Shown: positions 36,323 to 46,493 of the stretch, piece by piece | How positions within the stretch are numbered: position 1 is the first letter of the stretch | Layout of the letters: every line of letters starts with the position of its first letter | NCBI RefSeq assembly: GCF_030020805.1 | Contig: NZ_CP125098.1 | Location: 2,212,001-2,276,000, forward strand | Direction of reading: 5' to 3' | Source: Paenibacillus sp. RC67 | Lineage (GTDB): Bacteria > Bacillota > Bacilli > Paenibacillales > NBRC-103111 | Length of the DNA stretch: 64,000 bases | Notes under the pieces: model-generated | What the model saw: the letters and a program-made list of their open reading frames with translations, nothing else | Told to the model about the DNA's origin: nothing | Database searches by the model: none | Made by a program: the position numbers and the translations under genes

Positions 36323-36594
36323 CTATAGGCAAGGTTTCGCCACCTGGCCCTTTTGTTTAATACATAGTGTAATGCATGTTTAAGCTTCAATCATCAACAT
36401 ACGTCCAACGTTTTATCGGAAGTACATAAGAGAGTTTCGAATTACATAGCAATGCGTTGACCCATGTTTTTGTTGAGGGTTTTGCTTAAGCAGAACCGAG
36501 TTTTTACTCAGGGAGCATGGAGAATTCGCGAAATGTTTTTAAACGTGCTACAATGTATTTTGCAAGTCAATTTTTGAGCAAAGGGGTTGGAACA
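36323..36594 (+). other. 272-base upstream region of clpP
   Basis: It separates the tig terminator from the clpP start and must hold the clpP promoter. Only weak hexamers are visible (TTGACC at 36456-36461 with no matching -10). No tandem GGTCAAA repeat typical of a CtsR box was found. Nothing else recognisable. Confidence 0.4.
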
Positions 36595-37188
36595 ATGGGT
36601 CTGATACCTATGGTTGTTGAGCAAGAAGGACGCGGGGAGCGATCGTATGACATTTATTCCCGCCTATTGAAAGACCGCATTATCTTTATCGGCAGTGCCA
36701 TTGACGATGATGTTGCCAACCTCGTTATTGCGCAGTTGCTGTTTTTGTCCGCGCAGGATGCCGAGAAAGACATTTCTCTGTACATCAATTCACCGGGCGG
36801 TTCAGTAACTGCCGGAATGGGTATATATGATACAATGCAGTTCATAAAGCCGGACGTCTCTACCATTTGTGTAGGTATGGCGGCGAGCATGGGCTCCTTG
36901 TTGTTAACGGCAGGAGCTAAAGGTAAGCGTTTTGCGCTGCCGAACAGTGAGGTTATGATCCATCAGCCTCTGGGAGGCGTGAGAGGTCAGGCATCGGATA
37001 TTAAAATTCATGCAGACTGGATCATTAAAACCAAGCAAAAGCTGAATCAAATTTATGTGGATCGTACGGGGCAGCCGCTTGAGAAGATTGAGCGGGACAC
37101 GGACCGTGACAATTTCATGAGCGCTGAAGAAGCCAAGGAATATGGGCTTATCGATGCGGTTATCACTCGTAGCGAACTGAATGGATAA
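36595..37188 (+). CDS. clpP: ATP-dependent Clp protease proteolytic subunit
   Basis: A 197-residue serine protease that forms a 14-subunit chamber. The catalytic triad is Ser98 (GMAASMGS), His123 (MIHQPLGG) and Asp172. The start [27 protein letters not shown] (outline) matches mature ClpP. ATG 36595 with AAAGGGG upstream is chosen; the frame runs back to ATG 36517 (residues that look like a non-conserved extension). clpX follows after 11 bases, so the protease and its unfoldase are co-transcribed, unlike in B. subtilis where clpP stands alone. Confidence 0.95.
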   Translation: MGLIPMVVEQEGRGERSYDIYSRLLKDRIIFIGSAIDDDVANLVIAQLLFLSAQDAEKDISLYINSPGGSVTAGMGIYDTMQFIKPDVSTICVGMAASMGSLLLTAGAKGKRFALPNSEVMIHQPLGGVRGQASDIKIHADWIIKTKQKLNQIYVDRTGQPLEKIERDTDRDNFMSAEEAKEYGLIDAVITRSELNG

Positions 37189-37199
37189 GGAGTGATTGC

Positions 37200-38465
37200 A
37201 TGTTTAAATTTAATGATGAAAAAGGCCAGCTCAAATGCTCGTTTTGCGGAAAATCTCAAGAACAAGTCCGTAAATTAGTTGCTGGACCAGGCGTCTATAT
37301 ATGCGATGAATGCATTGAGCTGTGTACGGAAATCGTTGAGGAAGAGCTCGGCCACGAGGAAGAGCTGGATCTTAAGGATGTACCGAAACCAAAAGAAATC
37401 CGTGCTATTCTGGATCAATACGTAATCGGTCAGGATCAAGCGAAAAAATCGCTCTCCGTAGCCGTATACAATCACTATAAACGGATTAACTCGCAGCAAA
37501 GCAAATTGGAAGATGTAGAGCTCCAAAAAAGTAACATCGTTCTGTTAGGTCCTACAGGAAGCGGTAAAACGTTACTGGCTCAAACGCTGGCCAAAATTTT
37601 GAATGTGCCTTTCGCTATTGCCGATGCTACGTCTTTGACGGAAGCTGGTTATGTAGGGGAAGATGTTGAAAATATTTTGCTGAAGCTGATCCAGGCTGCA
37701 GATTACGATGTTGAGAAGGCTGAACGCGGAATTATTTATATCGATGAAATCGATAAAGTGGCACGTAAATCAGAGAACCCTTCCATCACGCGTGATGTTT
37801 CAGGCGAAGGTGTACAGCAAGCCCTATTGAAAATTTTGGAGGGTACAGTTGCTTCCGTTCCTCCACAAGGCGGACGTAAACATCCTCATCAAGAGTTCAT
37901 CCAAATCGATACAACGAACATTTTGTTCATCTGCGGCGGTGCGTTCGATGGTCTGGAACAGATCATTAAACGCAGAATCGGCAAAAAAGTGATCGGATTC
38001 GGTACCGATGGTCACAGAGCAGACTTGAAACCGGGCGAGTACCTCTCCATGGTATTACCGGAAGATTTGCTCAAGTTCGGTTTGATTCCTGAATTTGTCG
38101 GCCGTTTGCCAGTCATCTCGACATTGGAGCCACTTGATGAAGCTGCTTTGGTACGTATCTTGACTGAGCCGAAAAACGCTCTTGTCAAGCAGTATCAAAA
38201 AATGCTGGAGATGGATAATGTTTCACTTGAATTCAACGAAGAAGCACTCGAAGAAATTGCTCGTGAAGCCATTAAACGCAATACAGGCGCCCGCGGCTTA
38301 AGAGCTATTATCGAGAGCATCATGCTGGATGTCATGTATGAAGCACCTTCTCGTACCGAGGTTTCAACTTGCGTTGTAACCAAAGAGTCGATCCAGGCCA
38401 AAATCACCCCGGAAATTACGGATAAAGACGATAAATCCGTTAAGAAAAAAGAAGAAAGTGCTTAA
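37200..38465 (+). CDS. clpX: ATP-dependent Clp protease ATP-binding subunit ClpX
   Basis: A 421-residue AAA+ unfoldase. The N-terminal zinc domain has Cys13, Cys16, Cys35 and Cys38. Walker A GPTGSGKT is at 117-124, Walker B IIYIDEID at about 178-185, and the IGF loop that docks on ClpP at 265-267. The pore loop GYVGED is present at 150-155. All parts are intact. ATG 37200 has AAGGAG upstream, eleven bases after clpP. It delivers tagged substrates to ClpP in the cytosol. Confidence 0.96.
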   Translation: MFKFNDEKGQLKCSFCGKSQEQVRKLVAGPGVYICDECIELCTEIVEEELGHEEELDLKDVPKPKEIRAILDQYVIGQDQAKKSLSVAVYNHYKRINSQQSKLEDVELQKSNIVLLGPTGSGKTLLAQTLAKILNVPFAIADATSLTEAGYVGEDVENILLKLIQAADYDVEKAERGIIYIDEIDKVARKSENPSITRDVSGEGVQQALLKILEGTVASVPPQGGRKHPHQEFIQIDTTNILFICGGAFDGLEQIIKRRIGKKVIGFGTDGHRADLKPGEYLSMVLPEDLLKFGLIPEFVGRLPVISTLEPLDEAALVRILTEPKNALVKQYQKMLEMDNVSLEFNEEALEEIAREAIKRNTGARGLRAIIESIMLDVMYEAPSRTEVSTCVVTKESIQAKITPEITDKDDKSVKKKEESA

Positions 38466-38561
38466 TAACTAAACCACAACAGCCTCCAATCTGTTCAATA
38501 GCCATTTAATGGCTTTGTCTCAGAGCGGAGGATGTTTGGTATCATGGGAGAGATCGAATAC

Positions 38562-39674
38562 ATGTTTCACAGAACGGAGACCATCCCAGTTCGTGTAGGG
38601 GATTTGACGATCGGCGGAAGCAACGAGGTCATTATGCAAAGCATGTGTACAACGAAAACCGCCGATGTAAAAGCTACCGTTGCCGAGATTCATCGTCTGC
38701 AAGATGCAGGCTGCCAGTTGGTCCGTGTAACGGTTAACAACAAGGAAGCCGCTGAAGCGATAAAAGACATCAAACGCCAAATTCAAATTCCGTTAGTGGC
38801 AGACATTCATTTTGACCATCGTCTTGCTCTAATGGCTATTGAGAACGGTATTGATAAGGTTCGGATCAATCCGGGGAATATCGGACGCCGCGAGAAGGTG
38901 GAAGCGGTTGTTAAAGCATGCAAGGAGCGCGGCATTCCTATCCGAATCGGCGTAAATGCAGGATCGCTTGAGAACCATCTTCTGGAGAAGTACGGTTATC
39001 CTACTCCGGAAGCGATGGTTGAGAGCGCTTTGTACCATATCGGTATCCTGGAAGAGTTGGATTTCCGTGATATTATCGTTTCTTTGAAAGCATCCGATGT
39101 TCCCATGGCTATTGCTGCTTATACGAAAGCTGCTTCTGCGTTCAGATATCCTCTGCATTTGGGGATTACCGAAGCGGGAACATTGTTCTCAGGTACAGTG
39201 AAAAGCTCTGCTGGTATAGGCGCGCTCCTCAATATGGGACTTGGTTCTACGCTCCGCATCTCGCTTAGTGCGGATCCGGTAGAAGAAATCAAGGTAGCAC
39301 GTGATCTATTGAAAACCTTTGGTCTCATCACGAACGCAGCGACTTTGGTATCCTGCCCGACTTGCGGACGTCTGGACATTGATTTATTCTCGATTGCCAA
39401 CGAAGTTGAGGAATATATTTCGAGAATTAAAGTTCCGATCAAGGTATCCGTTCTTGGATGTGCTGTTAACGGCCCTGGAGAGGCAAGAGAGGCTGATATC
39501 GGGATTGCGGGAGCAAGAGGCGAAGGGATGTTATTCCGTTACGGGGAAATGATTCGTAAAGTGCCTGAAGCTGAATTGCTTGGAGAGCTTAAGAAAGAAA
39601 TCGATATTATTGTAGAGCATTTTGAAAGAACCGGAGAAATTCCGGGCAGACAGAACCATTCGCTACACGCGTAA
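38562..39674 (+). CDS. ispG: 4-hydroxy-3-methylbut-2-en-1-yl diphosphate synthase (IspG/GcpE)
   Basis: About 370 residues. It converts MEcPP to HMBPP in the MEP isoprenoid pathway. The TIM-barrel part starts [17 protein letters not shown] and [16 protein letters not shown]. The C-terminal cluster ligands are in [12 protein letters not shown] and [12 protein letters not shown] (Cys, Cys, Cys and a Glu). Three in-frame ATGs exist (38532, 38544, 38562). 38562 is preferred because GGGAGAG lies nine bases upstream and MFHRTE aligns with the usual start. A weak hairpin precedes it. Confidence 0.94.
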   Translation: MFHRTETIPVRVGDLTIGGSNEVIMQSMCTTKTADVKATVAEIHRLQDAGCQLVRVTVNNKEAAEAIKDIKRQIQIPLVADIHFDHRLALMAIENGIDKVRINPGNIGRREKVEAVVKACKERGIPIRIGVNAGSLENHLLEKYGYPTPEAMVESALYHIGILEELDFRDIIVSLKASDVPMAIAAYTKAASAFRYPLHLGITEAGTLFSGTVKSSAGIGALLNMGLGSTLRISLSADPVEEIKVARDLLKTFGLITNAATLVSCPTCGRLDIDLFSIANEVEEYISRIKVPIKVSVLGCAVNGPGEAREADIGIAGARGEGMLFRYGEMIRKVPEAELLGELKKEIDIIVEHFERTGEIPGRQNHSLHA

Positions 39675-39688
39675 TTAAAGGTTATAAG

Positions 39689-39725
39689 AAGCAGTGTTTC
39701 TCTAATGGGAAGCATTGCTTTTTTT
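39689..39725 (+). terminator. terminator after ispG
   Basis: Stem AAGCAGTGTTTC with GAAGCATTGCTT (one bulge, one wobble) followed by seven T. Confidence 0.8.
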
Positions 39726-39798
39726 GTATCCATGAATAGGTTTTCTCCTGGTTACAAATAACAAGGAGAGTGCTTAGAACTATTCAGGAGGGTACGCT

Positions 39799-40566
39799 AT
39801 GAATCAAACCGTTAAATGGGTCTTGATGTATTTTATCGTGATTTGCCTGTTGTTAGGGCCGACAGGTGTAATTCGATCGGAGGGAGAGGCTGCCAACTCT
39901 AAGAAAATAGCGATTGTCATCGATGACCTTGGGAACGACATGCAAGGAACGAGGGAAATGATGGAGCTGACGATTCCTTTCACCGTAGCTGTCATGCCCT
40001 TTCTGCCTACGACCAAACGGGATGCCGAATGGGCCCACTCACTTGGACATGATGTGCTGGTCCATATGCCGATGGAGCCCGTCAAGGGGAAGAAGAGCTG
40101 GCTTGGACCTGGGGCGATTACAACGGACTTGTCGGATGAAGAAATAAGGCAGCGTGTAATAGCCGCTATCGACGAGGTTCCTTTTGCTGTCGGAATCAAC
40201 AATCACATGGGCTCCAAAGTAACAGCGGACAAAAGAGTCATGAGGATTGTTTTGGAAGTGTGTAAAGAAAAGCATTTATTGTATCTCGATAGCAAAACGA
40301 CCCATAAGAGTGTCGTCCAAGCCGTAGCGAATGAGGTAGGCTTAAGAACTTTGGAAAACAACATTTTTATGGATGACGTTTATACGCGGGATCATATTGT
40401 GAAGCAGGCATTGAAGGTTCTTAAGTATGTAGACGACCACGATACAACCGTTGTTATAGGCCATGTAGGGCCACCAGGAAAGCATACCGCAGCCGTCTTG
40501 AAGCAATCGATTCCGTCGATTCAGAAAAAAGCGCAATTTGTTACCATTTCGAAGCTGGCCCTCTAG
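39799..40566 (+). CDS. divergent polysaccharide deacetylase (YibQ family)
   Basis: A 255-residue protein with an N-terminal signal segment (about residues 6-28), so it is exported. The rest matches the YibQ / divergent polysaccharide deacetylase fold: KIAIVIDDLGNDM, FTVAVMPFLPTT, DVLVHMPMEP, GINNHMGSKVT and LLYLDSKTT. The enzyme activity of this family is not well proven; N-deacetylation of cell-wall glycans is the usual guess. ATG 39799 has AGGAGGG upstream. A terminator hairpin begins within its final codons. Confidence 0.85.
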   Translation: MNQTVKWVLMYFIVICLLLGPTGVIRSEGEAANSKKIAIVIDDLGNDMQGTREMMELTIPFTVAVMPFLPTTKRDAEWAHSLGHDVLVHMPMEPVKGKKSWLGPGAITTDLSDEEIRQRVIAAIDEVPFAVGINNHMGSKVTADKRVMRIVLEVCKEKHLLYLDSKTTHKSVVQAVANEVGLRTLENNIFMDDVYTRDHIVKQALKVLKYVDDHDTTVVIGHVGPPGKHTAAVLKQSIPSIQKKAQFVTISKLAL

Positions 40567-40583
40567 GGGCCGGCTTTTGTTTT
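40552..40583 (+). terminator. terminator overlapping the stop codon of the deacetylase gene
   Basis: Stem AAGCTGGCCC with GGGGCCGGCTT around a TCTA loop that contains the stop codon, then a T-rich tail. Confidence 0.8.
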
Positions 40584-40584
40584 G

Positions 40585-41289
40585 TTATCTGTCGCTTTGA
40601 GGTGAATTTAAGTAGCTAAGGATGCCATTAGCGATAGCTTCGGCTAATTTTTGCTGTTTTTGAGGCTGTGTCATCTGAGCGCGGTCCTGTGCGTTAGAGA
40701 TAAAACCCATTTCTACGATAACGGTAGGCACTTGAATATGTCTTAGTAAGTAAAAGGGTTTGCCGTATACAATCTCCCCCGACGTGTCGTACAGCTGATT
40801 TAAAGAGCTTTGAAGGCTGGTTGCCAGCCGTTTGCTTGACTCAGACTTCTGGTGCAGCACGACAGGACCACGCTTGCCGCTCTTTGCGGCCCAGTTCACA
40901 TGAAGGCTCACGACGGTCTTAGGACGAATTTCATTGGCCAGGTGGCTCCGTTGAGCAAGATCCTTCAGATGTCGGGAACGTGTGCGAAACCACCGGTTCT
41001 CACCGCTTAAAGCATAATCCTCCATGCGATTCATAAGAACAACCTTGCCCTTTTGCCGCAAAAGATCATAGGTAAGTCTGGCCATTTCCAGGTTAATATC
41101 TTTTTCGTATATTTCCCCATATAGCGTACCGCTGTCGATCCCGCCGTGACCAACGTCGATCAGCACGTCCACATTAGAGATAATCGGGTTTTTGGAAGCC
41201 GGGTGAAGATCGGATTTGGCGTTTAAGGGTTGGTTAGAAGATAAGAAGGTCACGGAAAATAAAAGAAGGATCGCGCCTAAGCGTCGCAT
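40585..41289 (-). CDS. cwlD: N-acetylmuramoyl-L-alanine amidase, CwlD-like
   Basis: A 234-residue exported amidase_3 protein. A signal segment covers about 1-24. The zinc site has His in DVGHGGIDSG, Glu in EKDINLEMA and His in VVSLHVNW; the catalytic Glu is in TVIVEMGFISN. Length and layout fit B. subtilis CwlD, which makes muramic lactam in the spore cortex together with a deacetylase (PdaA). ATG 41289 has AAGGAG eight bases upstream. It is divergent from lonB. A close alternative is another small amidase_3; the sporulation setting favours CwlD. Confidence 0.8.
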   Translation of the reverse strand: MRRLGAILLLFSVTFLSSNQPLNAKSDLHPASKNPIISNVDVLIDVGHGGIDSGTLYGEIYEKDINLEMARLTYDLLRQKGKVVLMNRMEDYALSGENRWFRTRSRHLKDLAQRSHLANEIRPKTVVSLHVNWAAKSGKRGPVVLHQKSESSKRLATSLQSSLNQLYDTSGEIVYGKPFYLLRHIQVPTVIVEMGFISNAQDRAQMTQPQKQQKLAEAIANGILSYLNSPQSDR

Positions 41290-41374
41290 AAGTACACTCC
41301 TTTACGAAAAAACTTCCCTCTTATGGTTCTCTTCTGTTTCATTCTCATACAGACCAGAAAACTTTCTCATTACC

Positions 41375-41405
41375 GTATGAATCCGCCCTTAAGAGGGGAA
41401 TACTA
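41375..41405 (+). promoter_or_regulatory. sigma-F promoter of lonB
   Basis: GTATG at 41375-41379 (-35), 16-base spacer, and GGGAATACTA at 41396-41405, which matches all fixed positions of the sigma-F -10 GGNNANAHTR. B. subtilis lonB is a sigma-F gene. It lies about 90 bases before the lonB start. Confidence 0.7.
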
Positions 41406-41495
41406 CCAGGTATATGGTACTTGCACGTAGTTTGCATAGTGGGAACAAAAGCGTTGATTATCTTCGAAACTTTATCTCGTAGGAGGGGTATTTTA

Positions 41496-43199
41496 ATGAA
41501 CATCAGTGTAATTTTGATGATTATCCAACTATTTTTTGCCGTTGTCATCGGTATGTACTTCTGGAATTTGTTACGGAATCAGCAGTCCAACCGAACCGCA
41601 GTGGATAAAGAGTCTAAGAAAGAGCTTGAGAAGCTGAGAAAGCTTCGTTCAATCTCGTTAAATAAGCCTTTGGCGGAGAAAACTAGACCCAGCGCAATGG
41701 CCGATATCGTCGGTCAAAAGGAAGGGCTGAGGGCGCTTAAAGCGGCGCTGTGCGGGGCTAACCCACAGCACGTTATCATTTATGGTCCTCCGGGTGTTGG
41801 GAAGACCGCAGCGGCTCGTGTTGTCCTGGAGGAGGCCAAGAAGAATGCGGACTCTCCATTTCGACAGGAAGCCAAATTCACGGAAGTGGATGCTACAACG
41901 GCACGTTTCGATGAAAGAGGAATTGCCGATCCATTGATTGGTTCCGTCCATGATCCAATCTATCAGGGAGCAGGCGCTATGGGGGTTGCAGGTATTCCCC
42001 AACCCAAAGCAGGTGCTGTTACCAAGGCGCACGGTGGAATTTTGTTTATTGATGAAATTGGCGAATTACATCCGCACCAAATGAATAAATTATTAAAGGT
42101 GCTTGAGGATCGTAAAGTGTTTTTGGAAAGTGCATATTACAACTCAGAGGATATGAACATCCCGGGGTATATCCATGATATTTTTCAGCATGGCTTGCCG
42201 GCCGATTTTCGTTTGGTAGGTGCGACAACGCGCAATCCACAGGAGCTGCCTCCTGCTATTCGCTCGCGCTGCATGGAGATTTACTTCAGACCACTAACGC
42301 CCGATGAGATAGGGAAAATCGCCTTGAATGCGTTAAAGAAAATTGGCATGCCAGAAAATCCGGCGGCAATGGAAGTTGTCAAGAAGCATGCGACTAACGG
42401 TAGAGAAGCGGTGAACATTATTCAGTTGGCCGCAGGAATGGCGCTCACTGATGGACGTAAGGAAGTATCGGCTTCGGATGTGGAATGGGTTATTAACAGC
42501 TCGCAAATTCCTCCTAGGCCGGAGCGTAAAATCGGTTCGAAGCCGGAAATAGGCTTTGTCAACGGACTTGCCGTGTACGGACCTAATCTGGGGACCCTTC
42601 TAGAGATCGAAGTAACCGCAATTCCAGTCATTCAGGCTGGCAACGGCAAATTTACGATTACAGGTGTTGTGGATGAAGAGGAAATGGGCGGAGGCGCACG
42701 GACGATCCGCAGAAAGAGTATGGCACGGGGCTCTGTTGAAAATGTACTAACCGTACTTCGCAGACTGGGCATAAACCCATACAATTACGATCTGCATATT
42801 AATTTTCCAGGTGGTACTCCAATTGACGGTCCCTCAGCAGGCGTGTCTATGGCAACAGCAATAGCGTCTGCGGTTAAGCAAATTCCGGTGGATAACCACA
42901 TCGCCATGACAGGTGAAGTCGGGATTCATGGTAAAGTGAAGCCAGTAGGGGGCGTCGTCGCTAAAGTCGAAGCGGCATTCCAGGCGGGAGCAACCAAAGT
43001 CATTATTCCAAAGGAGAATTGGCAGGAAATTTTCGGAGGGTTGAACGGACTTGAGGTTATTCCCGTGGAATCGGTGGAGGAAGTGCTGCATCATGCATTA
43101 GGTATTGAAATTTCCGTGTTGTCAGAGGCTTCCGGCATACAGCCGGATGTGATGCCGTCTGCATCGGTAACGGTTCTGCACGCTGACGGGCTTGAGTGA
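41496..43199 (+). CDS. lonB: ATP-dependent protease LonB (sporulation-specific)
   Basis: A 567-residue Lon-type protease with one N-terminal membrane segment (about residues 5-24) and no Lon N-terminal substrate domain. Walker A GPPGVGKT is at 97-104, and IDEIGELHP is the Walker B region. The protease domain has the Ser447-Lys490 dyad (DGPSAGVSM, GGVVAK). It is the forespore Lon of spore formers. ATG 41496 has AGGAGGGG upstream; the frame extends to 41421 without one. A sigma-F promoter lies upstream and lonA follows downstream. Confidence 0.93.
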   Translation: MNISVILMIIQLFFAVVIGMYFWNLLRNQQSNRTAVDKESKKELEKLRKLRSISLNKPLAEKTRPSAMADIVGQKEGLRALKAALCGANPQHVIIYGPPGVGKTAAARVVLEEAKKNADSPFRQEAKFTEVDATTARFDERGIADPLIGSVHDPIYQGAGAMGVAGIPQPKAGAVTKAHGGILFIDEIGELHPHQMNKLLKVLEDRKVFLESAYYNSEDMNIPGYIHDIFQHGLPADFRLVGATTRNPQELPPAIRSRCMEIYFRPLTPDEIGKIALNALKKIGMPENPAAMEVVKKHATNGREAVNIIQLAAGMALTDGRKEVSASDVEWVINSSQIPPRPERKIGSKPEIGFVNGLAVYGPNLGTLLEIEVTAIPVIQAGNGKFTITGVVDEEEMGGGARTIRRKSMARGSVENVLTVLRRLGINPYNYDLHINFPGGTPIDGPSAGVSMATAIASAVKQIPVDNHIAMTGEVGIHGKVKPVGGVVAKVEAAFQAGATKVIIPKENWQEIFGGLNGLEVIPVESVEEVLHHALGIEISVLSEASGIQPDVMPSASVTVLHADGLE

Positions 43200-43227
43200 T
43201 TTTCTGCCTTCAGCGTTTCTTTTTTTG
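43180..43227 (+). terminator. terminator overlapping the 3' end of lonB
   Basis: ACGCTGA (43180-43186, inside the coding sequence) pairs with TCAGCGT (43210-43216) and a T tract follows. This separates lonB from lonA. Confidence 0.6.
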
Positions 43228-43242
43228 CCGGTGCGAGATAAG

Positions 43243-43272
43243 TTGACAGGCCGATTGGTGTTTTTATATCAA
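43243..43272 (+). promoter_or_regulatory. possible sigma-A promoter of lonA
   Basis: Perfect TTGACA at 43243-43248; an 18-base spacer leads to TATCAA at 43267-43272, a weak -10. Located after the lonB terminator, 120 bases before lonA. Confidence 0.45.
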
Positions 43273-43351
43273 TTTTGCTAAAATGTTAACTACAGCAAAT
43301 GGTAATGCTGGCGAAGCAAGGTCGCTTGAGAAGGCTGATTGTTGCGAAGTC

Positions 43352-43372
43352 AACTTTGCTGAAAGCAAAGTT
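43352..43372 (+). promoter_or_regulatory. hairpin in the lonA leader next to the ribosome site
   Basis: AACTTTGC (43352-43359) and GCAAAGTT (43365-43372) form a perfect eight-base stem with a TGAAA loop. It ends three bases before AGGAGGT. It has no T tract, so it is not a terminator. It could affect translation start or mRNA stability. Confidence 0.55.
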
Positions 43373-43390
43373 CACAGGAGGTGCTCCAGG

Positions 43391-45724
43391 ATGGGACCAA
43401 ACAAATTAAAGGTGCGGCGCTTGCCGTTGCTTCCTTTGCGGGGGTTGCTTGTTTATCCTAGCATGGTGCTGCATTTGGACGTAGGCAGAGAAAAATCAGT
43501 AAAAGCACTGGAGAAATCCATGGTGGATGACAGCATGATTCTTCTTTGCTCGCAATCGGAAGTTAACATTGAAGAACCTACTACGGAAGATATATATCGC
43601 ATCGGAACGATTGCTAAAGTGCGGCAAATGCTGAAGCTGCCCAACGGAACGATTCGGGTATTAGTCGAAGGGATCGTTCGTGCGGAGATTAACGAATTTT
43701 TAACGAATGATGAGTACTATGAGGTTCAAGTTAAAGAGCTGCCAGAGCAGGAATCATCAGATCCTGAGATCGATGCGTTGATGCGCACGGTGCTAACCCA
43801 ATTCGAGCATTATATTAATTTGTCCAAAAAAGTAACCCCAGAGACGTTAGCTGCCGTATCGGACATTGATGAACCGGGGCGTTTAGCCGATGTCATTTGC
43901 AGTCATTTATCTTTAAAAATCAAGGATAAACAAGAAATTCTGGAAACCATCGACGTGAAGGACCGTCTGGAGAAGCTGCTCAGCATACTTAACAATGAAC
44001 GTGAAGTTTTGGAGCTTGAGCGCAAAATTAGTCAGCGTGTCAAAAAGCAGATGGAGAAAACCCAGAAGGAGTACTACCTCCGCGAGCAGATGAAGGCGAT
44101 TCAGAAGGAGCTAGGAGATAAAGAAGGCAGAGCGGGAGAAGTTGAAGAACTACGCAACCAACTTGCTGAAACCGATGTTCCGGAGAAAGTGAAAGAAAAA
44201 ATCGAGAAGGAAATCGATCGCCTGGAAAAAATGCCCTCTACTTCGGCTGAAGGTGGAGTCATTCGTAACTATATTGATTGGCTGTTAGGTTTACCTTGGT
44301 CTCAGCTGACAGAAGATGATCTAGATATCAACCGGGCGGAAGAAATCTTAAATGAAGATCACTACGGTCTTGAAAAGCCTAAGGAACGGGTACTGGAGTA
44401 TTTGGCGGTACAGAAGCTCGTTAAGAAGCTGAAAGGGCCGATTTTATGCCTTGTAGGTCCTCCGGGTGTAGGTAAAACCTCTATTGCCCGTTCGATAGCA
44501 CGATCTTTGGGTCGGCAGTTCATCCGTATTTCGCTTGGCGGAGTTCGGGATGAAGCGGAGATTCGAGGACACCGTCGTACGTATGTCGGGGCCATGCCGG
44601 GACGTATTATTCAAGGTATGAAAAATGCGGGTTCCTCCAACCCTGTATTTCTGCTTGACGAAATTGATAAGATGGCAATGGATTTCCGTGGAGACCCGGC
44701 AGCTGCATTGTTGGAGGTACTCGATCCGGAGCAGAACAGCACGTTTAGCGATCATTACATCGAGGTACCATTCGATCTGTCTAATGTGATGTTCGTAACG
44801 ACGGCTAATGCGGTACACAATATCCCTAGACCTCTGCTTGACCGGATGGAAGTGCTCTATATCCCGGGCTATACCGAGATCGAGAAGCTGCATATTGGAC
44901 GCAACTATTTGCTTCCTAAGCAGCTGAAGGACCACGGATTGCAGGATGACCAGCTGGTCATCGAAGAGCAGGCACTGATGCGCATTGTCCGTGAATATAC
45001 CCGTGAAGCCGGTGTGCGTAATTTGGAGCAGCAAATTTCCGCAGTTTGCCGTAAAGCAGCCAAGAAGGTCGTCTCAGGGCAAGACATCAAAGTCAACATT
45101 GGCTATGAGGATGTCAAAGAATATCTCGGACCACCGAAATTCCGCTTCGGAGTCGCCGAGGAATTTGATCAGATCGGTGCCGTTACAGGTCTTGCCTGGA
45201 CGGAAGTGGGCGGAGAGACGATGGTCATCGAGGTTACGGTCATGCCAGGCAGCGGCAAACTGACCCTAACAGGCAAATTAGGCGATGTCATGAAGGAGTC
45301 GGCGCAGGCTGCATTCAGCTATACCCGTTCCCGTATAGGCCAGCTGGATATTGCCAAAGATTTTCATGAAAAAATGGATATTCATATCCACATTCCTGAA
45401 GGAGCCATACCAAAGGATGGACCTTCGGCAGGGATCACCATGGCGACAGCACTTATTTCTGCACTGACGAATATCCCAGTATCCCGAGAAGTAGCGATGA
45501 CTGGAGAGATTACGCTTCGCGGTCGCGTGCTGCCAATTGGCGGACTGAAGGAGAAGAGCCTCGCGGCTCACCGTGCCGGAATTCGTAAAATTATTATCCC
45601 TAAGGATAACGAAAAAGACATCGAAGAAATCCCAGAAAGCGTGCGCAAAGAGCTGACTTTTATTCCTGTTTCGCATATGGATGGAGTGCTTGAGCATGCT
45701 TTGGTCAAACCCGTAGGGGTATAA
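43391..45724 (+). CDS. lonA: ATP-dependent protease LonA
   Basis: A 777-residue Lon protease. The N-terminal substrate-binding domain starts [16 protein letters not shown] long coiled-coil region covers about 190-300. Walker [10 protein letters not shown] and LLDEIDKM are intact. The Ser679-Lys722 protease dyad lies in DGPSAGITM and GGLKEK. It degrades damaged and short-lived regulatory proteins in the cytosol. ATG 43391 has AGGAGGT eight bases upstream; the upstream frame to 43283 runs through the leader hairpin and is rejected. engB follows after 40 bases. Confidence 0.95.
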   Translation: MGPNKLKVRRLPLLPLRGLLVYPSMVLHLDVGREKSVKALEKSMVDDSMILLCSQSEVNIEEPTTEDIYRIGTIAKVRQMLKLPNGTIRVLVEGIVRAEINEFLTNDEYYEVQVKELPEQESSDPEIDALMRTVLTQFEHYINLSKKVTPETLAAVSDIDEPGRLADVICSHLSLKIKDKQEILETIDVKDRLEKLLSILNNEREVLELERKISQRVKKQMEKTQKEYYLREQMKAIQKELGDKEGRAGEVEELRNQLAETDVPEKVKEKIEKEIDRLEKMPSTSAEGGVIRNYIDWLLGLPWSQLTEDDLDINRAEEILNEDHYGLEKPKERVLEYLAVQKLVKKLKGPILCLVGPPGVGKTSIARSIARSLGRQFIRISLGGVRDEAEIRGHRRTYVGAMPGRIIQGMKNAGSSNPVFLLDEIDKMAMDFRGDPAAALLEVLDPEQNSTFSDHYIEVPFDLSNVMFVTTANAVHNIPRPLLDRMEVLYIPGYTEIEKLHIGRNYLLPKQLKDHGLQDDQLVIEEQALMRIVREYTREAGVRNLEQQISAVCRKAAKKVVSGQDIKVNIGYEDVKEYLGPPKFRFGVAEEFDQIGAVTGLAWTEVGGETMVIEVTVMPGSGKLTLTGKLGDVMKESAQAAFSYTRSRIGQLDIAKDFHEKMDIHIHIPEGAIPKDGPSAGITMATALISALTNIPVSREVAMTGEITLRGRVLPIGGLKEKSLAAHRAGIRKIIIPKDNEKDIEEIPESVRKELTFIPVSHMDGVLEHALVKPVGV

Positions 45725-45764
45725 CATGAGGCTGTAGCCTCAATGAAGGAATGAGTGAAGGAAC

Positions 45765-46415
45765 ATGAAGGTCAATCAAGCTGAGTTCATAATCAGCGCG
45801 GTTGGTCCGAGTCAGTATCCTCCCGACGCCTTGCCTGAGATTGCTCTGGCAGGGCGTTCTAACGTGGGAAAGTCATCACTGATCAATCGGATGATCCAGC
45901 GCAAAAATCTGGCTAGAACGAGTTCCAAGCCAGGGAAAACTCAACAATTAAACTATTATAAAATTAATCAGGACTTATTTTTCGTTGATTTACCAGGTTA
46001 CGGCTATGCGCAAGTGTCCAAATCCAAGCGAGAAATATGGGGCAAGTTTATTGAAGAATATTTGCTTCACCGCGAATATTTGAAGCTGGTGCTGCTCATT
46101 ATTGATTTAAGACATCCGCCATCCAAGGATGATCAAGCGATGTACTCTTGGCTTAAGCACAATGGAGTACCGTTATGCGTTGTAACAACCAAGGCGGATA
46201 AAATCTCCAAGGGTCAATGGCAGAAGCATGTAAAGATCGTTAAGGAAACACTGCAAATGGATAAAAACGATCCGTTCGTTTTATTCTCATCCGAGATTGG
46301 TTTGGGTAAGGACGAGCTTTGGGGCATCATACAGGGTGTGATCCAGCGCGAGGAAGAAGAAGAAAAAGAAGAAATGCCTTTGGATGAAGAATCAGTGGAA
46401 ATCCAACCGGAATAA
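45765..46415 (+). CDS. engB: ribosome biogenesis GTPase YsxC/EngB
   Basis: A 216-residue GTPase of the TrmE-Era-EngA-EngB group, needed for 50S subunit assembly. G1 is [10 protein letters not shown] at about 29-38, G3 is DLPGYGYA, G4 is TTKADK, and SSEIGLG is the G5 region. The last 25 residues form an acidic tail ([20 protein letters not shown]) longer than in most relatives. ATG 45765 has GAAGGA upstream. It lies directly after lonA as in B. subtilis. A long terminator closes the unit. Confidence 0.93.
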   Translation: MKVNQAEFIISAVGPSQYPPDALPEIALAGRSNVGKSSLINRMIQRKNLARTSSKPGKTQQLNYYKINQDLFFVDLPGYGYAQVSKSKREIWGKFIEEYLLHREYLKLVLLIIDLRHPPSKDDQAMYSWLKHNGVPLCVVTTKADKISKGQWQKHVKIVKETLQMDKNDPFVLFSSEIGLGKDELWGIIQGVIQREEEEEKEEMPLDEESVEIQPE

Positions 46416-46431
46416 AGTTATACCAAACGCT

Positions 46432-46493
46432 AAACTATCCCTCAAGAGCAATGGCTTGCATACTGTAGCCGCTTGAGAGGAATAGTTTTTTTT
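46432..46493 (+). terminator. terminator after engB
   Basis: Stem AAACTATCCCTCAAG (46432-46446) with CTTGAGAGGAATAGTTT (46472-46488, two bulged bases) and eight T at the end. Confidence 0.88.

Noticed and set aside
36323-36594. CtsR operator upstream of clpP
   Set aside because: No tandem GGTCAAA-type heptads were found by eye.
38500-38514. Terminator between clpX and ispG
   Set aside because: The AGCCAT/ATGGCT stem is only six pairs with no T tract, so it is too weak to call.
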